From contig CAIZEI010000006.1 in the NCBI GenBank assembly GCA_903931945.1, forward strand, positions 62,001 to 126,000: a DNA stretch of 64,000 bases, in the 5' to 3' direction. The first letter of the stretch is position 1. Each line of letters starts with the position of its first letter. This DNA comes from an uncultured Hyphomicrobiales bacterium. GTDB taxonomy: Bacteria > Pseudomonadota > Alphaproteobacteria > Rhizobiales > Beijerinckiaceae. A program made the position numbers and the translations under genes. The notes under the pieces are model-generated. The model saw nothing but the letters and a program-made list of their open reading frames with translations, was not told where the DNA came from and did no database searches. Below, piece after piece: positions 35,804 to 44,825 of this stretch.

Positions 35804-36928
35804 ATGAACGATCTGGCTCATCGGGAAACATCGGGTCGCGACGCGCTGGAAGACATTCTCAAACAGTCCTTTATGCGCGGGCAATGGCAGAACGAGGCCG
35901 CTCGCGCCTCGGGTGCGGCGGGCGTTGAGGAGGTCGAGAAAGGCGTGTTCGGTCCAAAACCCGGCGGCGCAGCCTGGCTCTGGCCGTGGACCATGGTGCG
36001 GGGACTGCTGGACCGCTCGATTGAAGCAGTGCCGCAAAGTTATACCTCGCGGCGATCGCTGCTGTTCAACAACCCCGGTTTGCCCAAAGGCACGACGACA
36101 AGCATCAATATGGGCATCCAGTTGATCCGCGCGGGCGAACTTGCCTGGGCGCACCGGCATTCGATTTCGGCGCTGCGTTTTGTCATCAGCGGCAATTCCG
36201 CCCTTTATACTGTGGTCAACGGTCAGAAATGCCCGATGGCCGATTACGATCTCATACTGACGCCCGCCTGGAGCTGGCATGATCATCACAACGAGGCCGC
36301 CAAAAACGCGATCTGGCTCGATGTGCTCGATGGGCCCACCGTCAATGCGCTCAATCAGGTGTTTTTCGAGAATTTCGGGCCGGAGCAGCAACCGCTCGGC
36401 AATGCAGCCGGAGAGACGCTGGCATTATTGCAGCCGCCCGGCAATGTCCTGTCAGCGCGCGCGCCCGACCGTCAGATGTGTTTCCCCTGGCGCGATGTCG
36501 AGCCAAAGCTGCTCGCCGCCGCCAAAGGCCCGGGCAGTCCCTTTGATGGCGCAACGCTGGAATATGTCGATCCCGCGACCGGCGCCAGCGTGCTCCCGGC
36601 GCTGTCCTGCTGGGCGCAGCTGCTGCGTCCGGGCGAGGCGACAAAAAGTCATCGGCACACCTCAAGCGCGGTTTACTTTGTTGTGCGCGGTCAAGGCCAG
36701 ACCATTGTCGATGGCAAGGCGCTGGATTGGCGGCCGAACGACTGTTTCGCCGTGCCAAACTGGAGCTGGCACGAACATCGCAATCTCTCGAATACGATGG
36801 ACGCAGTGCTGTTTTCGGTCAACGATATCCCGCTGATCCGGTTTCTCGGTCTCTACCGCGAGGAGCCCGAAATATCGCTTTCGCCCATACCCGCCGATTC
36901 GGATGGACATTTTTTGCGCGCGCCTTAA
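35804..36928 (+). CDS. Gentisate 1,2-dioxygenase-like bicupin
   Basis: With the start at 35804 the protein has 374 residues, close to gentisate 1,2-dioxygenase length. It contains two cupin domains, each with metal-ligand motifs: AHRHSISALRFVISG and WSWHDHHNE in the first, SHRHTSSAVYFVVRG and WSWHEHRN in the second. It should open a 2,5-dihydroxybenzoate- or salicylate-type ring between carboxyl and hydroxyl carbons with Fe(II). In-frame sequence back to 35510 is arginine-rich and unlike the family, so it is excluded. It lies 32 bases before the haem-oxygenase-fold gene. Confidence 0.85.
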   Translation: MNDLAHRETSGRDALEDILKQSFMRGQWQNEAARASGAAGVEEVEKGVFGPKPGGAAWLWPWTMVRGLLDRSIEAVPQSYTSRRSLLFNNPGLPKGTTTSINMGIQLIRAGELAWAHRHSISALRFVISGNSALYTVVNGQKCPMADYDLILTPAWSWHDHHNEAAKNAIWLDVLDGPTVNALNQVFFENFGPEQQPLGNAAGETLALLQPPGNVLSARAPDRQMCFPWRDVEPKLLAAAKGPGSPFDGATLEYVDPATGASVLPALSCWAQLLRPGEATKSHRHTSSAVYFVVRGQGQTIVDGKALDWRPNDCFAVPNWSWHEHRNLSNTMDAVLFSVNDIPLIRFLGLYREEPEISLSPIPADSDGHFLRAP

Positions 36929-36960
36929 AACGGCATCATAAATCAGGAGGGAAGACAAAG

Positions 36961-37692
36961 ATGAGCACCGATACACTCGACACCGCAGCCATCACGAAGT
37001 TTGCGAAAGAGGTTCGCGCCCTCTCAAATGCGCAATATCAAACAGCCGGGTACAAGCGCATCCTGTCGATGCCGCTCAATCAGGCGCGCGCGCGACTCTA
37101 TACGCTGCAAAAGTCTCACTGGAATATCAACCGTCGGGATTGCTGGGCTTTCGCGCAGGCCCACGCGCCAATGGATGTAAAAAAGCTGATCTGGGAACAT
37201 GAGGAAGACGAACTGGCCGGCAACAAGACCCGCGGGGTCGAAGATCATTATTCGCTGCAGGTCAGGCAGAGCGCCACCATCGGACTGACCGCAGACGATT
37301 TTCGCAACGAACCTTTGCGGGCAGGCACGCGCACCTGCATTTACGCCTATCTGCACCTCGTCAATTCAGGCCATTGGCTGAAAGCCGTTTCGGTCTGCGC
37401 AGCGCTTGAAGTGAGCAATTCAAGCGAATGGGTCGATGGCGGCGGCATGTCCTACCGGATGGGCAAACAATTCGAAAAACATCTCGGCATCCCGTTCGAC
37501 AAGCAGCTGAACGCCAGGGAACACGCGGAAGTCGATGTCGAGCACGCGCATATGCTTTTGCAGATTGCGCGCAAGCACGGAACGACGCCTGGCGCGCTGA
37601 ACTGGATGATGGAAGGCCTCGTCGAAAGCTGGCAGCTTGACCATATCTGGAAAGGCATTCTGGCTGACATGATGGAAGAAATCCCGCTGTAG
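36961..37692 (+). CDS. Haem-oxygenase-fold / TenA-PqqC-like enzyme (possible diiron oxidase)
   Basis: The 243-residue protein is all-helical and resembles the PqqC/TenA/CADD superfamily, some members of which (HDOs) bind two irons. Candidate ligands are Glu residues in WEHEEDELAG, His in VEDHYSLQV, Glu in SVCAALEVSN and the cluster REHAEVDVEHAHML. The conserved NSGHWLKAVSVCAALE segment matches the PqqC-like core. The start follows AGGAGG by eight bases. Its pairing with the bicupin dioxygenase suggests it acts on the same aromatic route, but its reaction is unknown. Confidence 0.7.
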   Translation: MSTDTLDTAAITKFAKEVRALSNAQYQTAGYKRILSMPLNQARARLYTLQKSHWNINRRDCWAFAQAHAPMDVKKLIWEHEEDELAGNKTRGVEDHYSLQVRQSATIGLTADDFRNEPLRAGTRTCIYAYLHLVNSGHWLKAVSVCAALEVSNSSEWVDGGGMSYRMGKQFEKHLGIPFDKQLNAREHAEVDVEHAHMLLQIARKHGTTPGALNWMMEGLVESWQLDHIWKGILADMMEEIPL

Positions 37693-37759
37693 TCGATGGG
37701 TCCCAAGGGGTGTTTCGGTTTTTGCCGGGGCCTGGTTACATTGCCTCCAGGAGGCCCCC

Positions 37760-38686
37760 TTGGTCCTGAAGCAGCTCGCCTATCTTGTGGCGCTGGCGCG
37801 CGAAAAACATTTCGGACGCGCCGCCGTCGCCTGCCATGTCTCGCAACCCACATTGTCGGCGGCCATCCGCAATCTCGAATCGGAAATCGGCGCGCCCATT
37901 GTCGAGCGTGGGCATAGCTTCAACGGGTTTACGCCTGAAGGGCATGTCGTTCTGGATCACGCCAAACGGATGCTGGCCGAAGGCGACGCCATGCGGCAGG
38001 GGCTCGCCGAACTCGGTCAGGGACTGACCGGTCGGTTGCGGATCGGCGCTGTGCCCACAGCCCTGCCTGTGATGTCACATCTGATTGCGCCGTTTTACGA
38101 GCGCTATCCGCGTGTGTCCGTGACAATACTATCTCTGACGTCAGATGAGATTGTTCGCGGCATCGAGAATTTCGAGCTGGAGGCCGGCGTCACCTACCTC
38201 GACAATGAGGCCCTGCCCGCTGTTCGCGCCAAGCCGGCCTATCTGGAAACATGGTCCTTTCTGACCTCGCTCGACGGCGCCTATGCGGACCGGGAGGCCA
38301 TCACCTGGGCCGAGGCTGCCGAAGCCCCGCTTTGCCTGCTGACCCCGGACATGCAGAACCGCCGCATCATCGATGGCATATTTCGTTCTGTCGGCGCATC
38401 GCCCAAACCGCAGGTTGAAACCAATTCCATATTCAATCTGTGCTCCCATGCCGCTTCCGGGCGCTGGTCGAGCATTGTGCCGCGTCCCCTGCTCTACTTC
38501 TTTGGTATACCCAGGAACACCAAAGCCCTTCTATTGACCGAGCCGGAAGCGAGCCGTTCCGTGGGCCTGATCATTGCCGACCGGGAACCCTTAAGTCCCT
38601 TGGCGAAAGGTCTTTTCTCGATCGTCACGGCCATTGAACCACGCCGGGTCCTAACCCCGCCAGAGGAGTTCTCCCATCTCTCTTAA
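37760..38686 (+). CDS. fdsR: LysR-family regulator of formate dehydrogenase (FdsR-like)
   Basis: The 308-residue LTTR begins with a winged helix-turn-helix (LKQLAYLVALAREKHFGRAAVACHVSQPTLSAAIRNLE). The start is TTG at 37760 with AGGAGG five bases before it; no ATG fits the domain. It lies directly upstream of fdsG on the same strand, where an LTTR is commonly found in fds operons, so control of formate dehydrogenase is likely. The symbol is assigned from context. Confidence 0.85.
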   Translation: MVLKQLAYLVALAREKHFGRAAVACHVSQPTLSAAIRNLESEIGAPIVERGHSFNGFTPEGHVVLDHAKRMLAEGDAMRQGLAELGQGLTGRLRIGAVPTALPVMSHLIAPFYERYPRVSVTILSLTSDEIVRGIENFELEAGVTYLDNEALPAVRAKPAYLETWSFLTSLDGAYADREAITWAEAAEAPLCLLTPDMQNRRIIDGIFRSVGASPKPQVETNSIFNLCSHAASGRWSSIVPRPLLYFFGIPRNTKALLLTEPEASRSVGLIIADREPLSPLAKGLFSIVTAIEPRRVLTPPEEFSHLS

Positions 38687-38700
38687 TAGAAATTACCTAT

Positions 38701-38724
38701 CAATTGGTCTGGACATTCAATTGG
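38701..38724. promoter_or_regulatory. Direct repeat CAATTGG ahead of fdsG
   Basis: Two identical CAATTGG heptamers, each with a palindromic CAATTG core, start 17 bases apart in the 106-base gap between the LysR gene and fdsG. The surroundings are AT-rich. A regulator site is a reasonable guess; the binding protein is not known. Confidence 0.4.
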
Positions 38725-38792
38725 CTATTTTTGTCGTTATGACGAAGATATGGCGATGAAGGCGCCGCCCCCTGGCGCCGTGGAGGATTGGC

Positions 38793-39299
38793 ATGAGCGC
38801 CCATAACAGCGCATCAGGCGCGGCGCAGGACGGATTTGACGAGGCGCGCGCGCGCGAGGTCATCGACGGTCTCAAAGGGTTGCAAGGCGCCGCCTTGCCG
38901 ATTCTCCACGCCCTGCAACGCGAATTTGGATATGTCGATCAGCGTGTGACGCCGATGATCGCTGAAGCGCTCAACATTTCGCGCGCCGAGGTCCATGGAG
39001 CCATCAGTTTTTATCATGATTTTAAAACGGCTCCGCTTGGCCGCCATGTGCTGAAAATCTGCCGCGCGGAAGCCTGCCAGTCGATGGGTGTTGAAAAGCT
39101 GATCGAACGGCTTGATCGGATGCATCGCCTGAAACCGGGTGGAACGTCTCCCGATGGCGAACTGACAATTGAATCGGTTTATTGTCTTGGCAATTGCGCG
39201 CTCTCGCCAGCTGCGCTGCTGGATGGCGAACCGGTGGGACGCCTCGATAACGCCGGGATTGACGGTATCGTGTTACAGCACACGGGAGCGCGAGCATGA
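38793..39299 (+). CDS. fdsG: NAD-dependent formate dehydrogenase gamma subunit
   Basis: The 168-residue protein is NuoE-like and binds a [2Fe-2S] cluster. The four cysteines appear in KICRAEACQSMG and VYCLGNCALSP, in normal spacing. It transfers electrons between FdsA and the flavin subunit. GGAGG precedes the start, and the stop overlaps fdsB in ATGA. Confidence 0.95.
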   Translation: MSAHNSASGAAQDGFDEARAREVIDGLKGLQGAALPILHALQREFGYVDQRVTPMIAEALNISRAEVHGAISFYHDFKTAPLGRHVLKICRAEACQSMGVEKLIERLDRMHRLKPGGTSPDGELTIESVYCLGNCALSPAALLDGEPVGRLDNAGIDGIVLQHTGARA

Positions 39300-40855
39300 C
39301 GACGCGCATCTATATACCCGGCGATTCCGCCGCCTTGTCGGTTGGCGCGAACAGGGTTGCCGACGCCATTGCAGCCGAGGCAAGACGCCGCAGCGTTGCG
39401 GTCGAAATTGTCCGCAATGGTTCTCGCGGCATGATGTGGCTTGAGCCGCTGGTCGAAATTGAAACCATGCATGGCCGTTACGCATATGGACCGGTCAAAC
39501 CAACCAATGTCGCCGCGTTGTTCGACGCCGGCTTTCTGAGCGGCGATCCGCATCCTCTGGGGCACGGGAAAATCGAGGATATCGCCTGGCTGAAGCGTCA
39601 GCAGCGTCTTACGTTCGCCCGTTGCGGCGTCAGCGATCCGCTGTCCATCGCCGATTATTGTGCGCATGGCGGCTTCATGGGTCTGGAGAAAGCTGCGGGC
39701 ATGGCGCCTGCGGCGATCGTCGAGGAAGTCACTGCATCGGGTTTACGTGGGCGCGGCGGCGCCGGCTTCCCGACTGGTCTCAAATGGCGAACGGTGCTCG
39801 GCGCCAAAGCGGACCAGAAATATATTGTCTGCAATGCGGACGAAGGCGACAGCGGCACGTTCGCCGATCGCATGCTGATGGAAGGCGACCCGTTCACGCT
39901 GATCGAGGGCATGGCCATTGCCGGGTTCGCGGTCGAGGCGACAAAAGGCTTTGTCTATATCCGTTCTGAATATCCACACGCATTCGCGATGATGGAGCGA
40001 GCGATCGCCGAAGCGCGCAAGACGGGACTGCTCGGCGCCAATATCGCGGGTTCCGGACGCTCTTTCGATCTGGAAGCGCGGCTTGGCGCCGGCGCCTATA
40101 TCTGCGGCGAGGAAACGTCACTCCTTGAATCGCTGGAAGGCAAACGTGGACAGGTTCGCGCCAAGCCGCCGCTGCCCGCGATCAAAGGCCTGTTTGGCAA
40201 ACCAACGGTCATCAACAACGTTCTATCGTTTGCCGCCTGCCCGTGGATTATCGCGCATGGCGCCAAGGCCTATGCCAATTACGGTCTTGGCCGATCCAGA
40301 GGCACACAACCCTTCCAGCTTGCGGGCAATATCAAACACGGCGGGCTCGTCGAACTCGCGCTTGGAATCACCATCCGGGAACTTGTCGAGGATTTTGGCG
40401 GGGGAACTTTTACTGGCAAGCCTATTCGCGCCGTACAGGTCGGCGGACCGCTGGGCGCCTATTTCCCACAAAAGCTGCTCGACACCCCGCTTGGCTATGA
40501 AGAGATGCTCGCCGTCAAGGGGATGCTCGGACATGGCGGGATCGTCGTGTTTGACGACACTGTCGATCTTGCCAGACAGGCGCGTTTTGCGATGGAGTTC
40601 TGCGCTATCGAAAGTTGCGGCAAATGCACGCCCTGCCGCATCGGATCGACACGCGGCATGGAAACGCTTGACAAGATCATGGCTGGCAAGGACCGCACGA
40701 AGAACCGCGAATTGCTCGACGATCTCTGTCAGTTGATGACCGATGGTTCGCTTTGCGCGCTTGGCGGGTTGACGCCCATTCCAGTCGTCAGCGCCCTCAC
40801 CCATTTTCCCGAAGACTTCGAACGGCCAGCCGGCGTTCGAATGGCTGCGGAATAG
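39296..40855 (+). CDS. fdsB: NAD-dependent formate dehydrogenase beta subunit
   Basis: The 519-residue protein is NuoF-like with an extra thioredoxin-like N-terminal part. GLRGRGGAGFPTGLKW and the following IVCNADEGDSGTFADR form the FMN and NAD site, YICGEETSLLESLEG is the conserved NuoF motif, and ESCGKCTPCRIGSTRG binds a [4Fe-4S] cluster. It passes electrons to NAD+. Nine bases separate it from fdsA. Confidence 0.96.
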   Translation: MTTRIYIPGDSAALSVGANRVADAIAAEARRRSVAVEIVRNGSRGMMWLEPLVEIETMHGRYAYGPVKPTNVAALFDAGFLSGDPHPLGHGKIEDIAWLKRQQRLTFARCGVSDPLSIADYCAHGGFMGLEKAAGMAPAAIVEEVTASGLRGRGGAGFPTGLKWRTVLGAKADQKYIVCNADEGDSGTFADRMLMEGDPFTLIEGMAIAGFAVEATKGFVYIRSEYPHAFAMMERAIAEARKTGLLGANIAGSGRSFDLEARLGAGAYICGEETSLLESLEGKRGQVRAKPPLPAIKGLFGKPTVINNVLSFAACPWIIAHGAKAYANYGLGRSRGTQPFQLAGNIKHGGLVELALGITIRELVEDFGGGTFTGKPIRAVQVGGPLGAYFPQKLLDTPLGYEEMLAVKGMLGHGGIVVFDDTVDLARQARFAMEFCAIESCGKCTPCRIGSTRGMETLDKIMAGKDRTKNRELLDDLCQLMTDGSLCALGGLTPIPVVSALTHFPEDFERPAGVRMAAE

Positions 40856-40864
40856 GAGACACAA

Positions 40865-43699
40865 ATGGCTCTCATCCGGGAAATCGATCAGGGCACGCCC
40901 ATTCGCCTCGCCGAAAAACTGGTCACGCTGACCATCGATGGGGAGCGCGTGAGCGTGCCGGAGGGTACGTCCGTCATGGCGGCCGCGATGACAATGGGGA
41001 CCAAAATCCCCAAGCTCTGCGCCACCGATTCACTTGAAGCCTTCGGCTCCTGCCGGCTGTGTCTTGTCGAAATTGATGGCCGCCGCGGCACGCCCGCCTC
41101 CTGCACAACGCCAGCCGAAGAGGGCATGGTTGTGCATACGCAAAACGCGCGGCTCGCCAAGCTGCGCAAGGGTGTGATGGAGCTTTATATTTCCGACCAT
41201 CCGCTGGATTGCCTGACCTGCCCCGCCAACGGCGATTGCGAACTTGAAGACATGGCCGGGGCGGTCGGTTTGCGCGACGTGCGATATGGCAAGGACGGCG
41301 TAAATCATCTTGATGCGCTCAAGGATGACAGCAATCCCTATTTCACATTCGATGAATCCAAATGCATTGTCTGCTCGCGCTGCGTGCGCGCGTGTGAGGA
41401 AGTACAGGGCACATTTGCGCTGACCATACAGGGCCGCGGCTTCGATTCGAAAGTCTCCCCCGGCGGCGTTGATTTCATGTCGTCCGAATGCGTGTCCTGC
41501 GGCGCCTGCGTGCAGGCCTGCCCGACTGCGACGCTCAGCGAAAAGACCATCATAGAACACGGCCAGCCCGATCATTCCGTACTGACGACCTGCGCCTATT
41601 GCGGCGTCGGCTGTTCGTTCAAGGCCGAGATGAAGGGCGAGCAGGTCGTCAATATGGAGCCCTGGAAGGCGGGCGGCGCCAATGAGGGCCACTCCTGCGT
41701 CAAAGGTCGTTTTGCCTGGGGTTACGCCACTGCGAAAGACCGCATTGCCAAGCCGATGATACGCGCTGAAATCACCGACCCATGGCGCGAAGTGTCATGG
41801 GATGAGGCGTTCAGATACGCCGCCTCGGAATTCAAGCGTATCCAGGGCGCCTATGGCAAGGACAGCATTGGCGCCATCACATCCTCGCGTTGCACGAACG
41901 AGGAAGTGTTCGTCATGCAAAAACTGGTGCGGATGGGTTTTGGCAATAACAATGTTGATACCTGCGCCCGTGTCTGCCATTCGCCAACGGGTTACGGGTT
42001 GAGCAAGACCTTTGGCACGTCGGCGGGAACTCAGGATTTCAAATCGGTTGACGACTCCGATGTCATCATGGTCATTGGCGCCAACCCGACGGATGCGCAT
42101 CCGGTGTTCGCTTCGCGCATGAAAAAGCGGCTGCGACAAGGCGCGCGGCTGATTGTTGTCGATCCTCGCAAGATCGATCTTGTTCGATCGCCGCATGTGA
42201 AGGCCGATTATCACCTGCCGCTGCTGCCCGGCACAAATGTCGCCATGATCAATGCGCTGGCTTATGTCATCGTGACCGAAGGGCTGGCGAACGAATCCTA
42301 TGTGCGCGAGCGCTGCGACTGGGAGGATTTCCAGACCTGGGCGCGGTTCATTGCGCAAGACAAACATTCGCCCGAAGCGGTCGAGCAATTGACCGGCGTC
42401 CCCGCTGTGGATGTGCGCGCCGCTGCGCGACTTTATGCGACGGGCGGCAAGGCCGCGATCTATTACGGGCTCGGCGTAACGGAGCATTCTCAGGGTTCAA
42501 CCATGGTTATGGGCATGGCCAATCTTGCGATGGCGACAGGCAATGTTGGACAACGCGGCGGCGGCGTGAACCCGCTGCGCGGTCAGAACAATGTGCAGGG
42601 GGCCTGCGATATGGGCTCCTTTCCGCATGAATTCAGCGGTTATCGGCATGTCTCGGACGATTCCACCCGCGACACATTCGAAAGCCTGTGGGGCGTGAGA
42701 CTCGATAACGAACCCGGCCTGCGCATTCCCAATATGCTCGACGAAGCTCAATATGGCGACTTCAAAGGACTTTACGTACAGGGTGAGGACATCGCGCAAT
42801 CCGATCCCGACACGCATCACGTAACCGCAGGCCTTTCGGCAATGGAATGCGTGATTGTTCAGGATCTATTCCTGAATGAGACCGCCAAATTCGCGCATGT
42901 GTTTTTCCCCGGCGCATCTTTCCTTGAGAAGGACGGCACGTTCACCAATGCCGAGCGGCGCATCAACCGCATCCGCAGGGCGATGAAGCCTATGGCGGGA
43001 CTCGCTGACTGGGAGGTCACGCTGGGTTTTGCCAAGGCGCTCGGCGTCGAAATGCATTACAATCACCCATCCGAGATCATGGATGAAGTGACGCGATTGA
43101 CGCCGACGTTTCGCGGCGTCTCCTATGCAAAGCTTGACGAATTGGGGTCCGTGCAATGGCCCTGCAACGATGCCGCGCCGCAAGGCACGCCGATCATGCA
43201 CGTCGATCGCTTCGTGCGCGGCAAGGGCAAGTTCATGCTCACCGAATTCACGCCAACCGATGAACGGACCGGACCGCGCTTCCCGCTGTTGCTGACGACG
43301 GGACGCATTTTGAGCCAATACAATGTCGGCGCGCAAACCCGGCGCACCGCCAACAATGTCTGGCATGAAGAAGACGTGCTCGAAATCCATCCCTTCGATG
43401 CCGAAACCCGAGGCATCAAGGACGGCGATCTGGTTGCGCTGGCGAGCCGTTCGGGCGACGTCGCGATGAAAGCCTGCATCAGCGAGCGGATGCAGCCGGG
43501 CGTGGTTTATACAACGTTCCATCATCCGAACTCCGGCGCCAATGTTGTCACCACCGACTACTCGGATTGGGCGACCAATTGCCCGGAATACAAGGTGACG
43601 GCGGTGCAGGTGCGCCGCACCAATCACTGGTCGGACTGGCAGGAGAAAGATCGCGAGACCGCCGTTTCCATGCGCAGGATCGTCCATGCCGCGGAGTGA
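40865..43699 (+). CDS. fdsA: NAD-dependent formate dehydrogenase alpha (catalytic) subunit
   Basis: The 944-residue protein has an N-terminal [2Fe-2S] domain (SCRLCLVEIDGRRGTPASC), a His-ligated cluster (HPLDCLTCPANGDCELED), two ferredoxin-like [4Fe-4S] sites (CIVCSRCVRACEE and CVSCGACVQACPT), and the molybdopterin domain opening with CAYCGVGCSF. The active-site Cys lies in DTCARVCHSPTGYGLSKTFG. It oxidises formate to CO2. Length is normal. Its 3' end overlaps the FdhD-like gene by 14 bases. Confidence 0.97.
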   Translation: MALIREIDQGTPIRLAEKLVTLTIDGERVSVPEGTSVMAAAMTMGTKIPKLCATDSLEAFGSCRLCLVEIDGRRGTPASCTTPAEEGMVVHTQNARLAKLRKGVMELYISDHPLDCLTCPANGDCELEDMAGAVGLRDVRYGKDGVNHLDALKDDSNPYFTFDESKCIVCSRCVRACEEVQGTFALTIQGRGFDSKVSPGGVDFMSSECVSCGACVQACPTATLSEKTIIEHGQPDHSVLTTCAYCGVGCSFKAEMKGEQVVNMEPWKAGGANEGHSCVKGRFAWGYATAKDRIAKPMIRAEITDPWREVSWDEAFRYAASEFKRIQGAYGKDSIGAITSSRCTNEEVFVMQKLVRMGFGNNNVDTCARVCHSPTGYGLSKTFGTSAGTQDFKSVDDSDVIMVIGANPTDAHPVFASRMKKRLRQGARLIVVDPRKIDLVRSPHVKADYHLPLLPGTNVAMINALAYVIVTEGLANESYVRERCDWEDFQTWARFIAQDKHSPEAVEQLTGVPAVDVRAAARLYATGGKAAIYYGLGVTEHSQGSTMVMGMANLAMATGNVGQRGGGVNPLRGQNNVQGACDMGSFPHEFSGYRHVSDDSTRDTFESLWGVRLDNEPGLRIPNMLDEAQYGDFKGLYVQGEDIAQSDPDTHHVTAGLSAMECVIVQDLFLNETAKFAHVFFPGASFLEKDGTFTNAERRINRIRRAMKPMAGLADWEVTLGFAKALGVEMHYNHPSEIMDEVTRLTPTFRGVSYAKLDELGSVQWPCNDAAPQGTPIMHVDRFVRGKGKFMLTEFTPTDERTGPRFPLLLTTGRILSQYNVGAQTRRTANNVWHEEDVLEIHPFDAETRGIKDGDLVALASRSGDVAMKACISERMQPGVVYTTFHHPNSGANVVTTDYSDWATNCPEYKVTAVQVRRTNHWSDWQEKDRETAVSMRRIVHAAE

Positions 43700-44534
43700 T
43701 GGCCTTTCAAAAGCGACGTCGCTCGCGCCCGCTGTAAAGCTCGGCTTTGACGGGCGCGTGGACGCAATTCATCGCGCCCTTCCAGTCGAGGCGGCTGTCG
43801 GAATTATTTATGCTCCGACACCCTATGCCGTGATGATGGCAAGCCCCGTCGATCTGGAAGATTTTGTATACGGGTTCAGCCTCACGGAAGGCGTGATCAC
43901 AAACGCCGGAGATATCCGCGCAGTTGCGATCGTCAATGATCCAAAGGGTTTCAAGGTGTCGGTCACCTTGGCGCCAGACCGGTTGCGCACGCATCTTGCG
44001 CGGGGCCGCAATCTGGCGGGCCGAACGGGTTGCGGCGTTTGCGGCATTGAGGATATCGATCAATTGCCATTTGCGCCGCCGCGTCCGCGTCACTCGCAAC
44101 GCTTGTCTCTTCGGGCCGCAAAGCGCGCGATCCACAATCTTGATGCGCATCTGCCGCTTGGCGACGCCACGCGCGCCACTCATGCAGCGGCGTGGTGCGA
44201 CAAGGATGGAGACATCAAAACCGTGCGAGAAGATGTCGGACGCCACAATGCGCTGGATAAGCTGATTGGCGCGCTGCTGCGTTCAGGCGCAGATCCTGCG
44301 CAAGGCTTTATTGTCATCACATCGCGGTGCTCATTCGAAATGGTCGAGAAAGCCGCAGCCTTTGGCGTAGCCGCGCTTGTCTCCATTTCCGCGCCGACCA
44401 GTCTGGCGCTTGAGCGCGCGCACGCGCACGGAATGACGCTGCTGGCGATTGCTCGGGCCGATGGCGCAATGCTTTTCACGGACGCCGCGGGCGTCGCGCA
44501 AGATCTTCTGCTTGAAGGGGCTACGACCGAATGA
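43686..44534 (+). CDS. fdsC: Formate dehydrogenase accessory sulfurtransferase (FdsC/FdhD)
   Basis: The 282-residue protein belongs to the FdhD family, which delivers sulfur to the molybdenum cofactor of formate dehydrogenase. Visible are LEDFVYGFSLTEGVI, the GRTGCGVCGIEDI element with the sulfur-carrying cysteines and REDVGRHNALDKLIGALL. The start lies inside the end of fdsA and the stop overlaps fdsD in ATGA. Confidence 0.95.
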   Translation: MPRSDGLSKATSLAPAVKLGFDGRVDAIHRALPVEAAVGIIYAPTPYAVMMASPVDLEDFVYGFSLTEGVITNAGDIRAVAIVNDPKGFKVSVTLAPDRLRTHLARGRNLAGRTGCGVCGIEDIDQLPFAPPRPRHSQRLSLRAAKRAIHNLDAHLPLGDATRATHAAAWCDKDGDIKTVREDVGRHNALDKLIGALLRSGADPAQGFIVITSRCSFEMVEKAAAFGVAALVSISAPTSLALERAHAHGMTLLAIARADGAMLFTDAAGVAQDLLLEGATTE

Positions 44535-44755
44535 GTGAAGGCTCCAGCAGCGCTATCGACCGTCTCGTGCGTATGGCCAATCAGATTGCGCTTGCCTTTC
44601 AGGCGCAGCCGCAGGACGAGGCTGTCAGCAATATTGCGGCGCATATCAAAAGTTTCTGGACGCCTAAAATGCGCCGCGATGTGATCGCGCATTTGCAGGC
44701 TGGCGGAGCTGACGTTGCGCCGCTGGCCAGGGCCGCGTTTGAGCGGTTGCATTGA
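44531..44755 (+). CDS. fdsD: Formate dehydrogenase delta subunit
   Basis: The 74-residue protein matches the small delta subunit that completes fds operons; the pattern DRLVRMANQIALAF...HIKSFWTPKMRRDVIAHL is typical. Its role in assembly or stability of the complex is not fully known. It is the last gene of the overlapping block. Confidence 0.93.
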   Translation: MSEGSSSAIDRLVRMANQIALAFQAQPQDEAVSNIAAHIKSFWTPKMRRDVIAHLQAGGADVAPLARAAFERLH

Positions 44756-44825
44756 ATTACACCGACGGCAGGGCTGATTTGCTTGGACGTAAAGTAATAT
44801 TTGAATCGATAAAAAGGGGAGAAAA

